DNA from: Prorocentrum cordatum
Taxonomy: Eukaryota; Sar; Dinophyceae; Prorocentrales; Prorocentraceae
Assembly: GCA_963575745.1 (NCBI GenBank)
Contig: CAUYUJ010014612.1
Span: forward strand, 153,501 to 217,500
Direction of reading: 5' to 3'
Length of the DNA: 64,000 bases
A model generated the notes under the pieces. It had not been told where the DNA came from and made no database searches. It saw nothing but the letters and a program-made list of their open reading frames with translations. A program made the position numbers and the translations under genes. Shown here in pieces: positions 30,780-42,338 of this stretch (its first letter is position 1; each line of letters opens with the position of its first letter).

Positions 30780-32308
30780 TCCTCTGGGAAGGCGTGATCG
30801 TCTAAGCGGCCCCAGGCTGGGGAGGTCGCTATGGGCGCAGACTGGCTGGGCAACGCTGTCGGCACGCCCCCGCGGCGGAGTGCGCGTCGTGGCGCGGGGC
30901 CCCTGCCCGTGGAGCTGCCAGTGCAGCGGGCCATCGAGCGGGCAGAGCTGCGGTCCTTCCCGGTCGCTCTAAGGCACGCCGAGATCAGGCAATGGGCGGC
31001 TGCGAGCCGCTTTAGATCTACACTGACCACGTGACCACCTGGCCATCGTCACGGGCCTCGAGCGAGGGCGGCGGCGGCGCCATTGCGGGCAGCGGGCGCG
31101 CGCGGACGCCCGGCGCTTGATCCGGCTCGCCAGCGACGACAAGGACGTGCCGCTGGGCGCGGTGGAGCACTGCAGGGCGCGCCGCAGTCTAGCGGCCATC
31201 GAGGCGCTGGAGCCCGTGGAGCGGCGGGCGGCGCAAGGCAACAGGGCGGTCGACGCGCTCGCCAGGCTGACAGCCGAAGGAGACGTTGGTTTCGGCAGGG
31301 AGCCGGCCGTGCCAGAAGCTGCCGACAGGGTGGCCTGGGCGCTACACAATATCGGCCAGTGGCACGAGCAGACCGAGATTTGGGGCGACACCGCGGAGCG
31401 CCCAGAGCAGCGGGAGGGCGGGGTGGGCCGCGGGTGTATCCCTCGCCCCTGCGGAGCACGACCTGGAGGAGATCGAGCGTGGAGAATCGAGGTGCCGACG
31501 GCGTGGCCGACGCGCGTTCGCAGCGGTCCCCAGAAGCACTTGTGCCGGAGCGCGTGCAACCCCAAGCCGTGGAGGCGCCTGGGCGACCGCGCTGAGGATG
31601 GTGGCATCAGGGCCCTGGGAATGCGGGTGGGCAGCTGCAGCCTCGGCGCCGAAAGAGGGTGCCACGGGGCGCCCCCCGGCAGCGGCCGACCAGAGGCCCG
31701 CGCCCGCACCTTCGAGGAGAAGGCGGCGCACCCTCGAGGCAGCGCGGGAGGACCACGGTGACAGCGCGGAGAAGGCAGCAGCGGTTTCGGCGACCAGCCC
31801 GGATCAGCAGGGACGCGGCGAAGGGGCCCCATTTGATCAGCGGGCGGAGTCGAAAGCCCCCGCCAATGGTGGTGGAATGGACTGGTGGTCCGACATCGAG
31901 CCGAGCGCCCGGCGCGCTATGCGGCGACGTGGCTGACGACGCGGCCGCGAATCCCCCGACCCAGCTGGCGACGCGAGAAGGTGGGCGCGGCCTGGGGCGC
32001 CGACAGGCAGGCGGCAGTGCGCGACGGAGTATTGCGCGATGCTCGCGGAGCGCGACCTGGCCCCGGTCCAGCGGCGTGGATTTTGCTGGGTGCGGATCGC
32101 CAATGGACGGAGCTGTGCGAGCCCTTGGTCGTCAATGCCCTGCGCGCCCCTCAGTTCGACCCGCTTTTTGGGGGCCCGGCGGAGGCGGGCGCGGAGCGAG
32201 AGCGATGGCGGAGCGCAGCGGAGCTCCGCCGCGAGGCCTGGCTGGCCTCAGAGGCGAGGCGCCTCGGGCGCTGGCGAAGGCTGCAGGATCTGGAGGGCGG
32301 CGCATAAC
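30780..32308 (+). pseudogene. 3' remnant of a LINE-like element: RNase H and C-terminal tail
   Basis: Read across frames, the stretch keeps the order of a LINE RNase H: GPLP then RAELRSFPVAL (30,900-30,980), IYTD (31,016-31,027), LAIVTGLERG (31,040-31,070), and RRAAQGNRAVDALARLTAEG (31,220-31,280, the GN-AADxLA signature). Frame changes near 31,025 and beyond show decay. The reverse transcriptase is not seen upstream. An Arg/Glu/Ala-rich tail follows to about 32,308. The assignment rests on RNase H motif order only. Confidence 0.5.
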
Positions 32309-32344
32309 CCGGATAAGCGATTAAGGACCCCCCCCCCCTCTCCG

Positions 32345-33375
32345 GTGAAAAGATAACGCACCCGGCACCCGGAAGCGTTATCCTGGCACCAGGAGGGGGT
32401 GCACCCTCCTGAAAGAATGAGGAAACGCATGCGGAGGAGTCAGAGACCTTCAGTGGCCGCGCGTCTTTCCAGTGCTCGACCCTCGCTGTTCGGTGCCGTA
32501 ACCATGTACACTGATCCACTCCTACTCTGGCTCGGGGATTTATTTTGGTCCTGCCGGGTGCTAAGATAACGCCGCGGTGCGGGGTGGGGGCGATACCCTG
32601 GGATGGACCACCTCCTACGACGGCCGAAAAAAATATGTTTCCCAAAGGGGTTGCAATAGAAATCTCATTAGAAAAATGGGGGCTGGAGGAAGAGAAGGAG
32701 GAGGAGGAGGAGGAGGAGGAAGAGGAGGAGGAGGACACGGAGGAGGACGCGCTCACAGACAAGGCTCCCGCCTTGGACTTCCTCCGTACTCAGGCCTTGG
32801 GGGTACTCTGCGAGGGTCACTGCGAGGGTCACAAGTTCTCCTTAGCTTTTCCTTAGTTGTCCTTAGCTTGTCCTTAGCTTTTCCTTTGTTTTCTTCAGCT
32901 TTTCTTAAGTTTTCCTTAGTTTTCCTTGGCTTTTCCTTAGCTTTTCAATAGTTTTCCTTAGCTTTTCATTAGTTGTCCTTAGCTTTTCTCAGCTGTTCCT
33001 TAGCTTTTCTTCGCTTTTCTTAGCTTTTCTTGATCTTGTCCTTAGCTTTTCTTAGCTTTTTCCTAGCTTGTCTTAGCCTTTCCTCAGCTTTCCTCCGCTT
33101 TTCTGAGCTTTTTCTTAGCTTTTCTAACCTTTTCCCTTAGCTTTTCTAAGTTTTTCCTTATTCGTATTCGTATTCTTATGTTCATTACAATTCTAATTGG
33201 GATGCCACCCGAGGCGGGGCGCTGGAATTATTTATGTTCCTTCCATGTGCGCGGTGCTAATAATATCGCTCGGCGAACCCCCCCCAAAAAAAAAATAATT
33301 ATTTAATTACGGCGCGGTGCTAATGATAACGCCGGGGGGTTCCTTAATTGCTTCTCCGGGTTATCGGCGCGAGTC
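32345..33375. repeat. Dispersed hairpin/motif GGTGCTAATGATAACGCC
   Basis: GATAACGC...GCGTTATC forms a hairpin at 32352-32382. The motif GGTGCTAAGATAACGCC-like recurs at about 32557, 33253 and 33312 (and GCGGTGCTAAAAT at 38310). The spacing is irregular. The first copy directly follows the LINE remnant, so it could be a tail or 3' structure of that element family. Confidence 0.55.
32820..33175. repeat. CCTTAGCTTTT minisatellite
   Basis: About 30 imperfect copies of an 11-12-bp unit TTCCTTAGCTTT, with TTAGTT variants. It is AT-richer than its neighbourhood. Confidence 0.9.
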
Positions 33376-34059
33376 AATGCTTACCAGACAATCGGAACGA
33401 ATCAACCGCGCCCCTGGAGGGCGTCGAGGGCTGTGGCCCGCGGCGGGCCCTGGACGGGCGCGCGTTGAGCGCCGTGTTGGTCGCGGGCTGAAGCGAGATG
33501 AACTAACGTATGCCAGTGTGTCCGCACGGCTTGAGGCTGGTGCTTCCGTCGATGGTTGTAGCGCGCGCGAGCTCGGCGGCTTTCATTGCTGGCGTCGCTG
33601 GACAGGGAATTGCAGGTCCTCGCTCGCCCTCTAGGGCCTGGTCCCGTTCCGAACAAACACTACTGTCAAGACACATTTAGTGTGAGGCGCCATTGGGGGC
33701 CTCGCGATGGCTGCGCGGTCGGGAGTTCCTTGCAGCGCGGGGCGGTGCCAGCATCGTGCGCGCGCGCGTTGGCAGGTCATTCCGCTATCTACGTGGCGAG
33801 GTTTGTGCGTTTATGTGATTTTCGTTTTGCGCGTGTGCTGTGCCCAGTGAGGCCTCCTGCCTCGCGTGCCTGGCGCTCCGCTGGTTTGCCCGGCGCGCGC
33901 GCGGCGCGCGTTTGTCGCGGGTGGCCTTCGATGTTTTCGTGGTTGTTGTTCCCAGCCCTCCCGCGCGTTAGGTCCTCGCTTTGAGTTCGGGCCTTCTCCT
34001 CTTCTCTCGTCTCCTCATCTCACCCTCAATTTGTAGCCGCGTCGAGGCAATTTCAGGGC

Positions 34060-35190
34060 GCCCTTCGCGCCGCGCGCTGTTCGTTGCTCCCAAAAGATTT
34101 GCCATTGAAAGTCCCTTTGGCGCATGTTGCATGCTGGTGCCGCGACAAGTCCAGCACGCCCATCGCACGGGTCATGGCCCCATCCGCACCGCTACCGACT
34201 CGTTGCGGTCGCACGCCGCTTCGCAGACCATGCCAGAACCAGTGGCGCGCCGTTCGTGGCCCCGTAAGGAGCTGAACCGAAAGTTCGCAAAGCACAAGCC
34301 GCATGCCGCTGCCCAGAGTATTTATGGCTGCCTTTTTGTTGCGGTTCGCGCCTCCATGTTTTTGGAGTTCCACCGCAGCCCTTGCGGCGCAGGCCGCGCG
34401 CCGCGCCCGGGCCATTTCAAAGCGCCCGCCACGCCATTCGTGGACCCATGGGGAACGCCTCCGAATGCCTTGTGGCGTAGGCCGCTGACCACCGCCCAGA
34501 CCATCTCAGTTCATTCGGCGCACGCTTCGCGCACCCCCGTGGAACTGCACCGATTTGTTTTGGGGGGCCAGGTCGCGTGCCACCGCGCAGACCGTTGCAG
34601 CGCGCCCATCGAACGGTCCGTGGCCCCATACGAAGCCCCATCGAAAGCTTTTGTCGCACAGGGCGCATGCTGCCGCTCAGACCATTTCGACACGCCAGTT
34701 GTGCGCTTCGTGACACCACGAGGGGTTTCGCCGAAAACGCTCGCGACGCAGGCCGCGCGCCGCCGCCCAAACCATTGCAGCAGTCCTCACGCGATCCGCG
34801 GCCGCATTAGGAATCTCCACTGCAGGGTCTTCAGGCGCAATCCGCCGCCGCCGCCCAGACCATTTGGCACGCGCCCCTCACGGTTCGTGGCCCCATAGGG
34901 AATCCCGTCGCAGGCGTTCGTTGCACATGCCGCATTGCGCCGCCCAGACCCTGTTGGCACCCCGCCCACATGTTTAGTCGCCAAATTTGGAGCACAGACC
35001 GCATGCCGCCGGCCCAAGACAATGCAGCGTTGCCTCGCGCGATTCACAGGCCCATTGGGAGTTCAACCGAAGGGTTTTGCGGCACAGGCAGTCTGCCGCC
35101 GCCCAGACCATATCAGCACAGTCTGCACACGGTTGGTGGATTCATGGGGAGCTCCACCAGAGGCCTTTGTGGTAGATTTCGCATGCGGAC
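34060..35190 (+). repeat. Old, diverged relatives of the 90-bp satellite
   Basis: About eleven units with the same skeleton as 25602-27235: CATGC-GCCGCCCAGACCATT, then CACGCCC--CGCACG, TTCGTGGCCCCATA-GGAGCTCCACCGAA and GGC. Units differ by 20-30 percent and vary from 95 to 105 bp. Confidence 0.8.
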
Positions 35191-37010
35191 TCCATGTGTT
35201 CGCGTGTGTCGGGTGTCTTGTCCATTTTCGCACTGCGTGCAGACACTGTTGTTTTTTTCCGTCAGCTTCGCTTTGCTTCTGAGGGGCAGAAGGGAAGAGA
35301 CGGAAAGGCGGACCAACATGATGGGAAGGATCGATGTCAGGGTCACGATTTGAAAGATGATGTGGCCGAGGGGCGCCTCCGATGAGATGCGCTCAGACAA
35401 TGTTGGTTGTATTGCACTAGCTATACCTTGGTGAGGCTCGGAGCTGACACAGTGAGTGGAAGGACGGTATTGGAGGCAGGATCAACGAGGGGGGCGTAGG
35501 GGCAGAAAGGAAGGGAGACGAGGGGCAGAGACAGGGGCGGTGGGCAGGGCTCGGGGTGGGGGCAAAAGGCTTTGCGGGGATGCCCAGGGGAGGCTCCGCG
35601 AAGGCTCCCATGGGCCCGCGGTGGATCCGGACCCCCGCCCCCCGCGGTGGGTCCGGACTCCCCTCGGCATCGTTTTTTAACACGCTTGGGAGGACTGCCG
35701 TGGGGATTCCGAACCCGCCGCGGCCCTCATGGGCGCGACCGCGGCGGTGGGTCTGGACTACCCTCGGCGGTGGTTTTTGACATGTCCAGAGGGGCCTGGC
35801 ACGGGCTCGGCAGGGCACCCAGGGCCCTCGAGTCCGCTGCGACTGAGGATCCAAAGCGCTGTCTGGGTCCCAGAGTTGTCCTGTCGTTGGGGTGTGGGCG
35901 GGGGAGTCAACCGATGTTGCCTCCAGATTATACCACGCTGGATGTGCGAGAATGAGCTGGTGGAGCCTGAGCAGGGCCTTCAGTGGGCCGTCCTGGAGCT
36001 ATTTCGAGGTCTTGTAGCAGTGCCGTATCAAGGTTTTGTGTTTTTTTTCTCTCGCGGGGCATTTTGGTGACTCCCTGGTACCCCTTGAAATTGCGTTGCA
36101 GCGGATTCGGTTTGTGTTCGAGCCGTCGTTCGCTTGTCTTGGAGGCGACTCGGAGGCATTTGAGCCATCTGAAGAGTAGTGTAATGGAGCTCTTGGAGGC
36201 CGTCGTGTTTTCCCTAATCCTCCTGTCTGTTAGATCCTCGTTGTGAACCCGCAGCGCTGAACGCCTCCTCTCATGTCTTCCCCCTCCTCTACCACCGCCT
36301 CCTCCTCCAAACCGCTTCAACCCCTTTCTTGTACGTAGCACCCCGCATTTGCGGATAAGAGTGAGGGGGCGGGCGCGGGCGACGCGGGCGTCGTCGAGCC
36401 GGCGGACCTCGTGGCTCCCACCATCCTTGTCGATGGCGCTCTCTTCCTCCTCCTCCTCCTCCTCCTCCTCCTCCTCCGCCTCCTCCTCCTCCTCCTCCTC
36501 CTCCCTCCTCGTCCTCGTCCTCATCGTCATCGTCATCCTCCTCCACCTCGTCCTCCTCCTCCTCTTTTTCCTCGCCCTCCCTCTCCCCCCCTCGCCCTTC
36601 CATCATCGTCCTCCAATTGTCGTCCTCCCCCTCATCGGCCTCCATCATCGTCCTCCCATTGTCTTCCATCATCATCATCATCCTCCCCCTCCTCCCACTC
36701 CTCCCCCTCTTCGTCCTCCTCCTCCCCCTCTTCGTCCTCCTGCTTCTCCTCCCCTTCTTTCTCCACATTCTCCTTAAATCCTCTCTCCTTCCGCGTCCTC
36801 CTCGTCCCCTGTTTACTCCTCCTGCCTATCCCTCCGTTCCCAATATCACGGCAACGCAATCATTCCCCGGCATCTCTGATCAAGGCAATTTGCCAGGGCA
36901 AAGTTGCTGGACGGGGTGGTGTGGATGCGCGGGGCTTGAAGAGGTCGTTGCGGGCTCAGACGGCATGCAAAACTCCGTCGCCGCGCTTGTGCGGCATTGG
37001 TTTGTTCAGT
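35191..37010. other. No gene; pyrimidine-rich tract
   Basis: Two related GGTCCGGACT-C-CCTCGGC blocks at 35630-35780 (each before a TTTTTAACA or TTTTTGACA tract), then a long CTC/CCTCTT tract at 36440-36770 that generates false Ser/Leu/Pro frames. Confidence 0.55.
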
Positions 37011-37805
37011 TCACTTGGTTTGGGTCGCGGGTGGGTCGCGGGCTCTCCACCTCCACCTGGAAGGAATTCGAAAGCAGCCCGCCGCAGGCACCGAACATTT
37101 TGGTTTGTATGCCCGCCGCAGGCGCCGACAAATTTGGTTTGTACCCTGAACGTGGTCGCGGGTGGGCCGCGGGCTCTCCACCTGGAGCGAATGCAAGAGA
37201 TGCCCGCCGCAGGCGCCGAAACATGTGGTTTGTATCCTGAGCGCGGTTTGGGTCGCGAGTTGGTCGCGGGGTGGGTCGCGGGCTCTCCACCGGCCGCAGG
37301 CGCCGAAAGTGGTGGTTTGTACCTTGAACGTGTTTTGGGTCGAAGGTGGGTCGCGGGTGGGTCGCGGGGTGGGTCGCGGGTGGGTCGCGGGTGGGGTGGG
37401 GCGGGTGGGTGGGTCGCGGGTGGGCGGGGTGGGTCGCGGGTGGGTCGCGGTGGGTCGCGGGTGGGTCGGGTGGGTCGCGGGGGTCGCGGGTGGGCGGTCG
37501 CGGGGTGGGTCGCGGGTAGGTCGCGGGGTGGGCCGCGGGCGGGTCGCGGGGTGGGTCGCGGGTGGCTCGCGGGTTGGTTGCGGGTGGGTCGCGGGGTGGG
37601 TTGTGGGGTGGGTCGCGGGGTGGGTCGCGGGTGGCTCGCGGGGTGGGTCGCGGGTGGGTCGCGAGGTGGGTCGCGGGGTGGGTCGCGGGGTGGCTCGCGG
37701 GTCGCGGGATGGGTCGCGGGTGGGTCGCGGGTGGGTTGTGGGGTGGGTCGCCGGGTGGGTCGCGGGGTGGGTCGCGGGTGGGTCGCGGGGCGGGTTGCGG
37801 GTAGG
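37011..37805. repeat. GGGTGGGTCGCG 12-bp minisatellite preceded by a 90-bp degenerate repeat
   Basis: 37,335-37,805 is GGGTGGGTCGCG repeated about 35 times with small variants; the G-rich strand could form G-quadruplexes. Just upstream, GCCCGCCGCAGGCGCCGAAA--TTTGGTTTGTA occurs four times (about 37078, 37108, 37201, 37285), joined by the 12-mer. Confidence 0.9.
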
Positions 37806-37886
37806 GCGACGACAACAAACAACAACACCAACAAACAACAAACAACAAATAACAATCACCAATCAACAAACAACAAACAGCACAAT

Positions 37887-37943
<57 letters not shown>

Positions 37944-37945
37944 CA
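37806..37945. repeat. (CAA)n/(ACAACAA) microsatellite
   Basis: ACAACAACA run, irregular at first and then regular. A similar run occurs at 38888-38970. Confidence 0.95.
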
Positions 37946-38309
37946 TTTTACCCGAACGCGTGGTGTTCTCCCCAGTGCCAGGGTTTTCATACGACACCAG
38001 GCAATACCCCCACTTCGTGGGGGGGCATTACAAGCTCTACCAAATATCCAAACGACTCTTCGCGACCACCCAAACCCAGCTTCCCGCCCTATGACGTTGG
38101 GACACTTCACTTCGTGGCGTGCGGACGACCGTGGCTACTACACTGGCGTGGGGTACACACCCACAGAACTTGGTCACTTATTCGGGGCGCGCATGTGCCC
38201 AGCATGGTGCAATTGTGCCATACAATACATAATACAGAGAGACAGAGAGAGAGACAGAGAGCAGACAGACAGAAGAGCGGAGTTGGTAATTTTGTGATTT
38301 TATGATGCG

Positions 38310-39050
38310 CGGTGCTAAAATTCTTAAGAACCCAATGGTTTTTGGAGATTTCGGCGTGCGCGCGCGAAGAAAAAACGAATGTGTCCCGCATGGTATTATT
38401 TGACAGGGATGATGGCCCTGGCAGGTGCGCAACCGTTGTCGCAGAAGTTCGAAAAAGTTGCTCGCAAAAGCCCGTTTGACAGAAATGTTTAAAAAGTGTT
38501 GGGTTTCCTACGAATCCGCAAGAGCGCGCGGGATGAGATTTTGACATTTTTTTGTTGAAAAACCATTGGTTTTTTGATGTTTTTATGTTAAAATCGCTCC
38601 GAACACTAAGCTTTTGGAAGGATTTCGTCTTGCGCGCGCGAATGTCCACTTTACCTTATTTTTTGCAAGGGATTCTTGAAATTTGATTATATTAGAACAA
38701 GAAATGTCATTTTATAGTGTTTTTTGCAAGGGAAAGCGGGGGGGAACAAAACAACCGGATCTTGATCACATCGAATTACCTGAGGCTTCCTCACGAAAAT
38801 GATGAAAATGTAGCTGCGGCCTAGGCGCGGCGGGGGGGGCGTGCACCAGGGGGCCCAACAATAATTATTCTTTAGAATTAATAATGTTCAACAACAACAA
38901 CAGCAACAATATCAACAACAACAACAACAGCAACAACAACAGCAACATCAACAACATCAACAACAATAATAATCCGCACCGCGGGATCCCACTTCAGCCA
39001 CGCACCCAGGGACAGTGAATGACCGTTCGGCCCCCTTCACTAGGATTATA
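38310..39050. other. AT-rich stretch without a gene
   Basis: Unusually AT-rich for this window, with TTTTTTG runs and a second (CAA)n at 38888-38970. Two similar segments (38330-38380 and 38540-38640, both with AACCATTGGTTTTT and GCGCGCGCGAA) suggest an old duplication. Confidence 0.5.
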
Positions 39051-39089
39051 TTATTTCCTGCATGGTGGATCTTCGCTTTGTCTCCGCCA

Positions 39090-39240
39090 ATTCAGTTTCC
39101 GGACGCCGTTCGAGCCAGTCGTGGCCCCATAACGTTTCACCGAAGGCCCCTGTAGCACAGGCCGCTTTCTGCTGCCCCATGCCAATTCAGCACGCACTCC
39201 ACTCGGTTCGCGGCACCATAAGGGGGTGACACCGAACACT
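39090..39240 (+). repeat. Remnant units of the 90-bp satellite family
   Basis: CGTGGCCCCATAACGTTTCACCGAAGGC and then TTCGCGGCACCATAAGG repeat the satellite skeleton. A further fragment (GCATGCCGCTGCCCAGACCAT) is at 39493-39513. Confidence 0.65.
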
Positions 39241-39308
39241 CTCGCAGCAAAAGGGTGCATGCTTGGATTCCGTCGTTGGTCTATTACTATAGAGGAAACT
39301 ATGAGGCT

Positions 39309-39343
39309 ATCTGGTATACATGTGATCCACATGTATACCAGAT
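39309..39343. repeat. Perfect 16-bp palindrome
   Basis: ATCTGGTATACATGTG, loop ATC, CACATGTATACCAGAT. It lies at the edge of the dispersed repeat 39333-39489. The other copy of that repeat (1544-1702) has only the single GTGGTATAT half-site. Confidence 0.9.
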
Positions 39344-39489
39344 GCTGACGGTTGGGGTGCGCGTATTTTCGAGGCACTTCAAGCCCGCCCCATGCTGAAT
39401 TCACTGATTCCTCCCAACTGTGTAAACACCCTGCCCTCTGTACCCCCCTCCTATAGAACTGCCTCACAACAGAGGGGCACTGGATTCCA
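39333..39489 (-). repeat. Dispersed repeat, copy 2 (inverted relative to 1544-1702)
   Basis: The reverse complement carries CCAGTGCCCCTCTG, GAGGCAGTTCTATAGG and CCTCGAAAATACGCGCACCC in the same order as copy 1. Confidence 0.65.
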
Positions 39490-40323
39490 AGTGCATGCCG
39501 CTGCCCAGACCATGTCAGCCCACCGCCTGCCGCCCTAAGCGCGCCAGGGAGGTATTGCAATGCCGATGTGCGCAGGCTTCCCGAAACGGATGTCTGCGAA
39601 GATTCGTCTGTACAGTTATAAGCCATGCGGCGAGGGGGTGCGACCCAGATGCGTCCACGGACAGCGACCGCTGTTGCTGATGGGCATTTTCTCCATTTCT
39701 AATGTGCATGCACCCTCAGGTTAAAGCGTGCCAGCCTGAGCTCGGGGGCCCGGCGTTCAGTCGATCTGGGCAACATGGCGTGGAAAGCAAACCTTCTGCG
39801 CGCCGCCGCCCATGGGATGCGGCGGGATTTCGATGTGTCTCACCTTCGCCATGTTTCAAACAGTGGAGGCCCATGCCAAGAAACACCCTGCCTGCCTCCA
39901 GGGTGCCCTGGGTTTCTTGGGTTTCGATGGTTTTCCTATGGACAGCGTGGCGGTCCCACCCCAAACATAAATGAACGTCCTGGGGTCTCAGTGTTGGATG
40001 TATTGTGGAAGGTTTCTTGTGGAAGGGCCCCTACTGTTTTCGCAATCGGCGCGCGCTTCGTGCTAATTGTTTACAGCCTCGGGGCAAGTCGGTTCTTTCC
40101 GCAGTGCCAATTGTGCGCCCTGGGGAAGGAGGAGGATCGAGTAGGAGGAGGAAGAGGAGGATCGAGGAGGAGGCAGAGGAGGAGGATCGAGGAGAACTGT
40201 GCAAGTGTTATATATTATAGTGCGTGACCGGCTGAGGCCGGGGGCCATTGTCTGATGACCCTGAGCCGAGGGAAGTAGCACGCCGACCATAACCAAGATG
40301 TCCCGGGATCTTGTCGACGCTGA

Positions 40324-40505
40324 TTTTTTGGGCGTTGCGTAATGGGGGGGTCATAAATGGGGGGGTGGCGAGGGTGGCCCGAAAAGGTACCCAAACGGTA
40401 CCTAAACGAGCCCCCTGGGGCTCTGGAGGGGCCCGAAAGGGGCACGAAAGGGGACCTTTTCTGACCCCCCCATTTGTGACCCCCCATTAAGCAACGCCCA
40501 AATTT
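40324..40505. mobile_element. MITE-like foldback element
   Basis: Terminal inverted repeats of about 40 bp: 40324-40365 (TTTTGGGCGTTGCGTAATGG...) and 40461-40505 (...CCATTAAGCAACGCCCAAAATT-like). The interior is also self-complementary (GAAAAGGTACC versus GGGACCTTTTC), so the whole 180 bp can fold into one hairpin. No open frame. Confidence 0.75.
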
Positions 40506-42160
40506 TGGTCATGGCTCCTGCCAGCCTGCGCCAATTCGCGTGGACTGTCCACCAGCGGATGCTGACCAAGCTCTCCCTGCAGCGCCCGGGTCCGAGGGTT
40601 CGGAGATTGTACGCCATCCCTGAGAGGGGGCTCCTGTTGTTTTGTCGGACGCCTCCAGACCTTCCCTCGCTCACTCCTCCTCTCCCTGACCCAGATCGCC
40701 TGCAGACTCATATTCAGACCGCTCACAACTAACTCACACTCACATCACCCTCTCCCTCTCTTTTTTCGTCTCACAATCCGGTGCTGTCCTTGGCCCTCGG
40801 GTGCTGTCCATGCTGCTGTCGGCGTGCTCGGCTTGAGCGTACACGCAGATGGCCGCCACGGCCAAATCACGATTTGATGTCCTTAGGTATGCTGGCTGTT
40901 TTCTCCGAATCGTTGCTTCGCTGTGTCACGAAGTTGATGTTCACAATTTTCGATTGCACTGAATAGGTTGGGTGATGCACGGGCGAGTAGCTACGACCCA
41001 AGCCTCCGGCTGATATCGTGCTTGCCCTCTATGGCTCTATGAGACAGCGTGGAGAAAAAGGTTGGCTCAATAATTGCGCAGGCCACCTTTGACCGGGCCA
41101 TCACGTACTTTCCTTGGACCGTTCGGACGAGGGTTCCAGGAGACCTTGGGCGTCAGACGGCGCACGAACGCGACGACACCGTAGGGATGTCGTCGTGGGG
41201 GTAGGGATGTCGGTGTCCTCCTCCACCTCCCCTCGTCCTTCTCAGTGTGTGTTTGGGCTCGGGTAGTTGGACGGTGTGCCCCGCCCCTCCTGCCACACAC
41301 CCCACCTTCCCGTGGCTGGACCGCGCCTCTGCCCGTCCTGTGCCCACTCTCCTCGGCCGCCTCCTCTCCCCACTCCTTCTCCTCGGGCGTGCACGCTCCC
41401 GCTCTCGACGGGCGACACGCACGCCGCTGGTGTCGGACGTGCGATGGCGTCTGCCTGTTGTTCTCGCAATCCGCCACCTGGCCTCCACCGTCCAGGACGG
41501 CCCTGGCTGCGGGTGTGGCACGCGGCCCAGGGCGCGCGCCAGAGTGCACCTGCCTCCTGAGCAGGGGATCTGTGAGAACGGCTTGGATGGTCAGCGCCCG
41601 CTTCTGCTCCTCGTCCTCCTCGCCCCGCCTCCTGCGCGCCGTCCGGTGCTCGAGCCCGCCGAGCTTCGGCGCAGTGTGGAGGCACCGCCGCGGCCTCCCA
41701 CGGCCTGCGCGCCAGCAGCCTGATCGACCGGTCGCAGCTCGGGGGCCCGAGGGTCGGGCCGAACGAAAGGGGGGGATAGGGAAAGGGGGGGTTACGACAT
41801 ATGCTGCATGCAGCTGGTGTCGGCCCCGCCGCCAGGCCCATCCCTCGATACATGGGCGCCTGCCGGCGCCGGGAGGCGCTGGGAAAATCAGCCATACGGG
41901 AGCGGGTTCTCTGCCCTGCCCTTTCCTGCCCCCCTCTCTCGTTCCCCCCCGAGAGGGTCCCAGCGCGCTGGGGAAGCCGGGCTCCCCCCGCGAAGGTTCG
42001 CGCGGCCTGCGGGCCACAGCGGGGGGGTCTCTCCGGCGGCCGTGCTCGGGGCGAGGGGGGGGGCACCCCTGGGACGCCCCCGGCGGGGCGCAGCTGCGGC
42101 ATGCCGGAACGCACCCCACTAGGCCTCCTAGATGCAAGCAGTGGCGAAGCGTCTTGGCCC
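40506..42160. other. GC-rich stretch with ambiguous overlapping frames
   Basis: Between 41,067 and 42,168 long frames are open on both strands (307 codons +, 356 codons -). This is expected in GC-rich DNA. The minus frame has a segment KRALTIQAVLTDPLL that looks protein-like, but no domain is recognisable and composition is Arg/Pro/Gly-dominated. No call. Confidence 0.4.
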
Positions 42161-42162
42161 GC

Positions 42163-42338
42163 CTATAGCCCTACCAAACAAGGTTCTAAGAACCTTCTGT
42201 GGTTTACACGAAATGTTCTTAGAACATTTCTGGCGGAGTCTGTTTGGTTTTATCACATCGGGTTTATGTCCTAAGAACCTCGTCTTCGTTCTTCGCACAT
42301 TTTTGCGTTCTTAAAACGTTTCGTGGTAGGACTATGGG
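42163..42338. mobile_element. MITE-like foldback element
   Basis: Terminal inverted repeats of about 31 bp: CTATAGCCCTACCAAACAAG... (42163-42193) and ...CGTGGTAGGACTATGGG (42307-42338). The interior holds further palindromes (TTCTAAGAACC, ATGTTCTTAGAACAT near 42215). AT-richer than its surroundings. Confidence 0.75.

Noticed and set aside
36956-37890. Long frames encoding Pro/Arg/Asp or Gly/Arg/Val repeats
   Set aside because: Translations of the GGGTGGGTCGCG minisatellite.
41067-42168. Gene of 300-350 codons on either strand
   Set aside because: Both strands are open at once, composition is Arg/Pro/Gly-dominated, and no domain or motif supports either.
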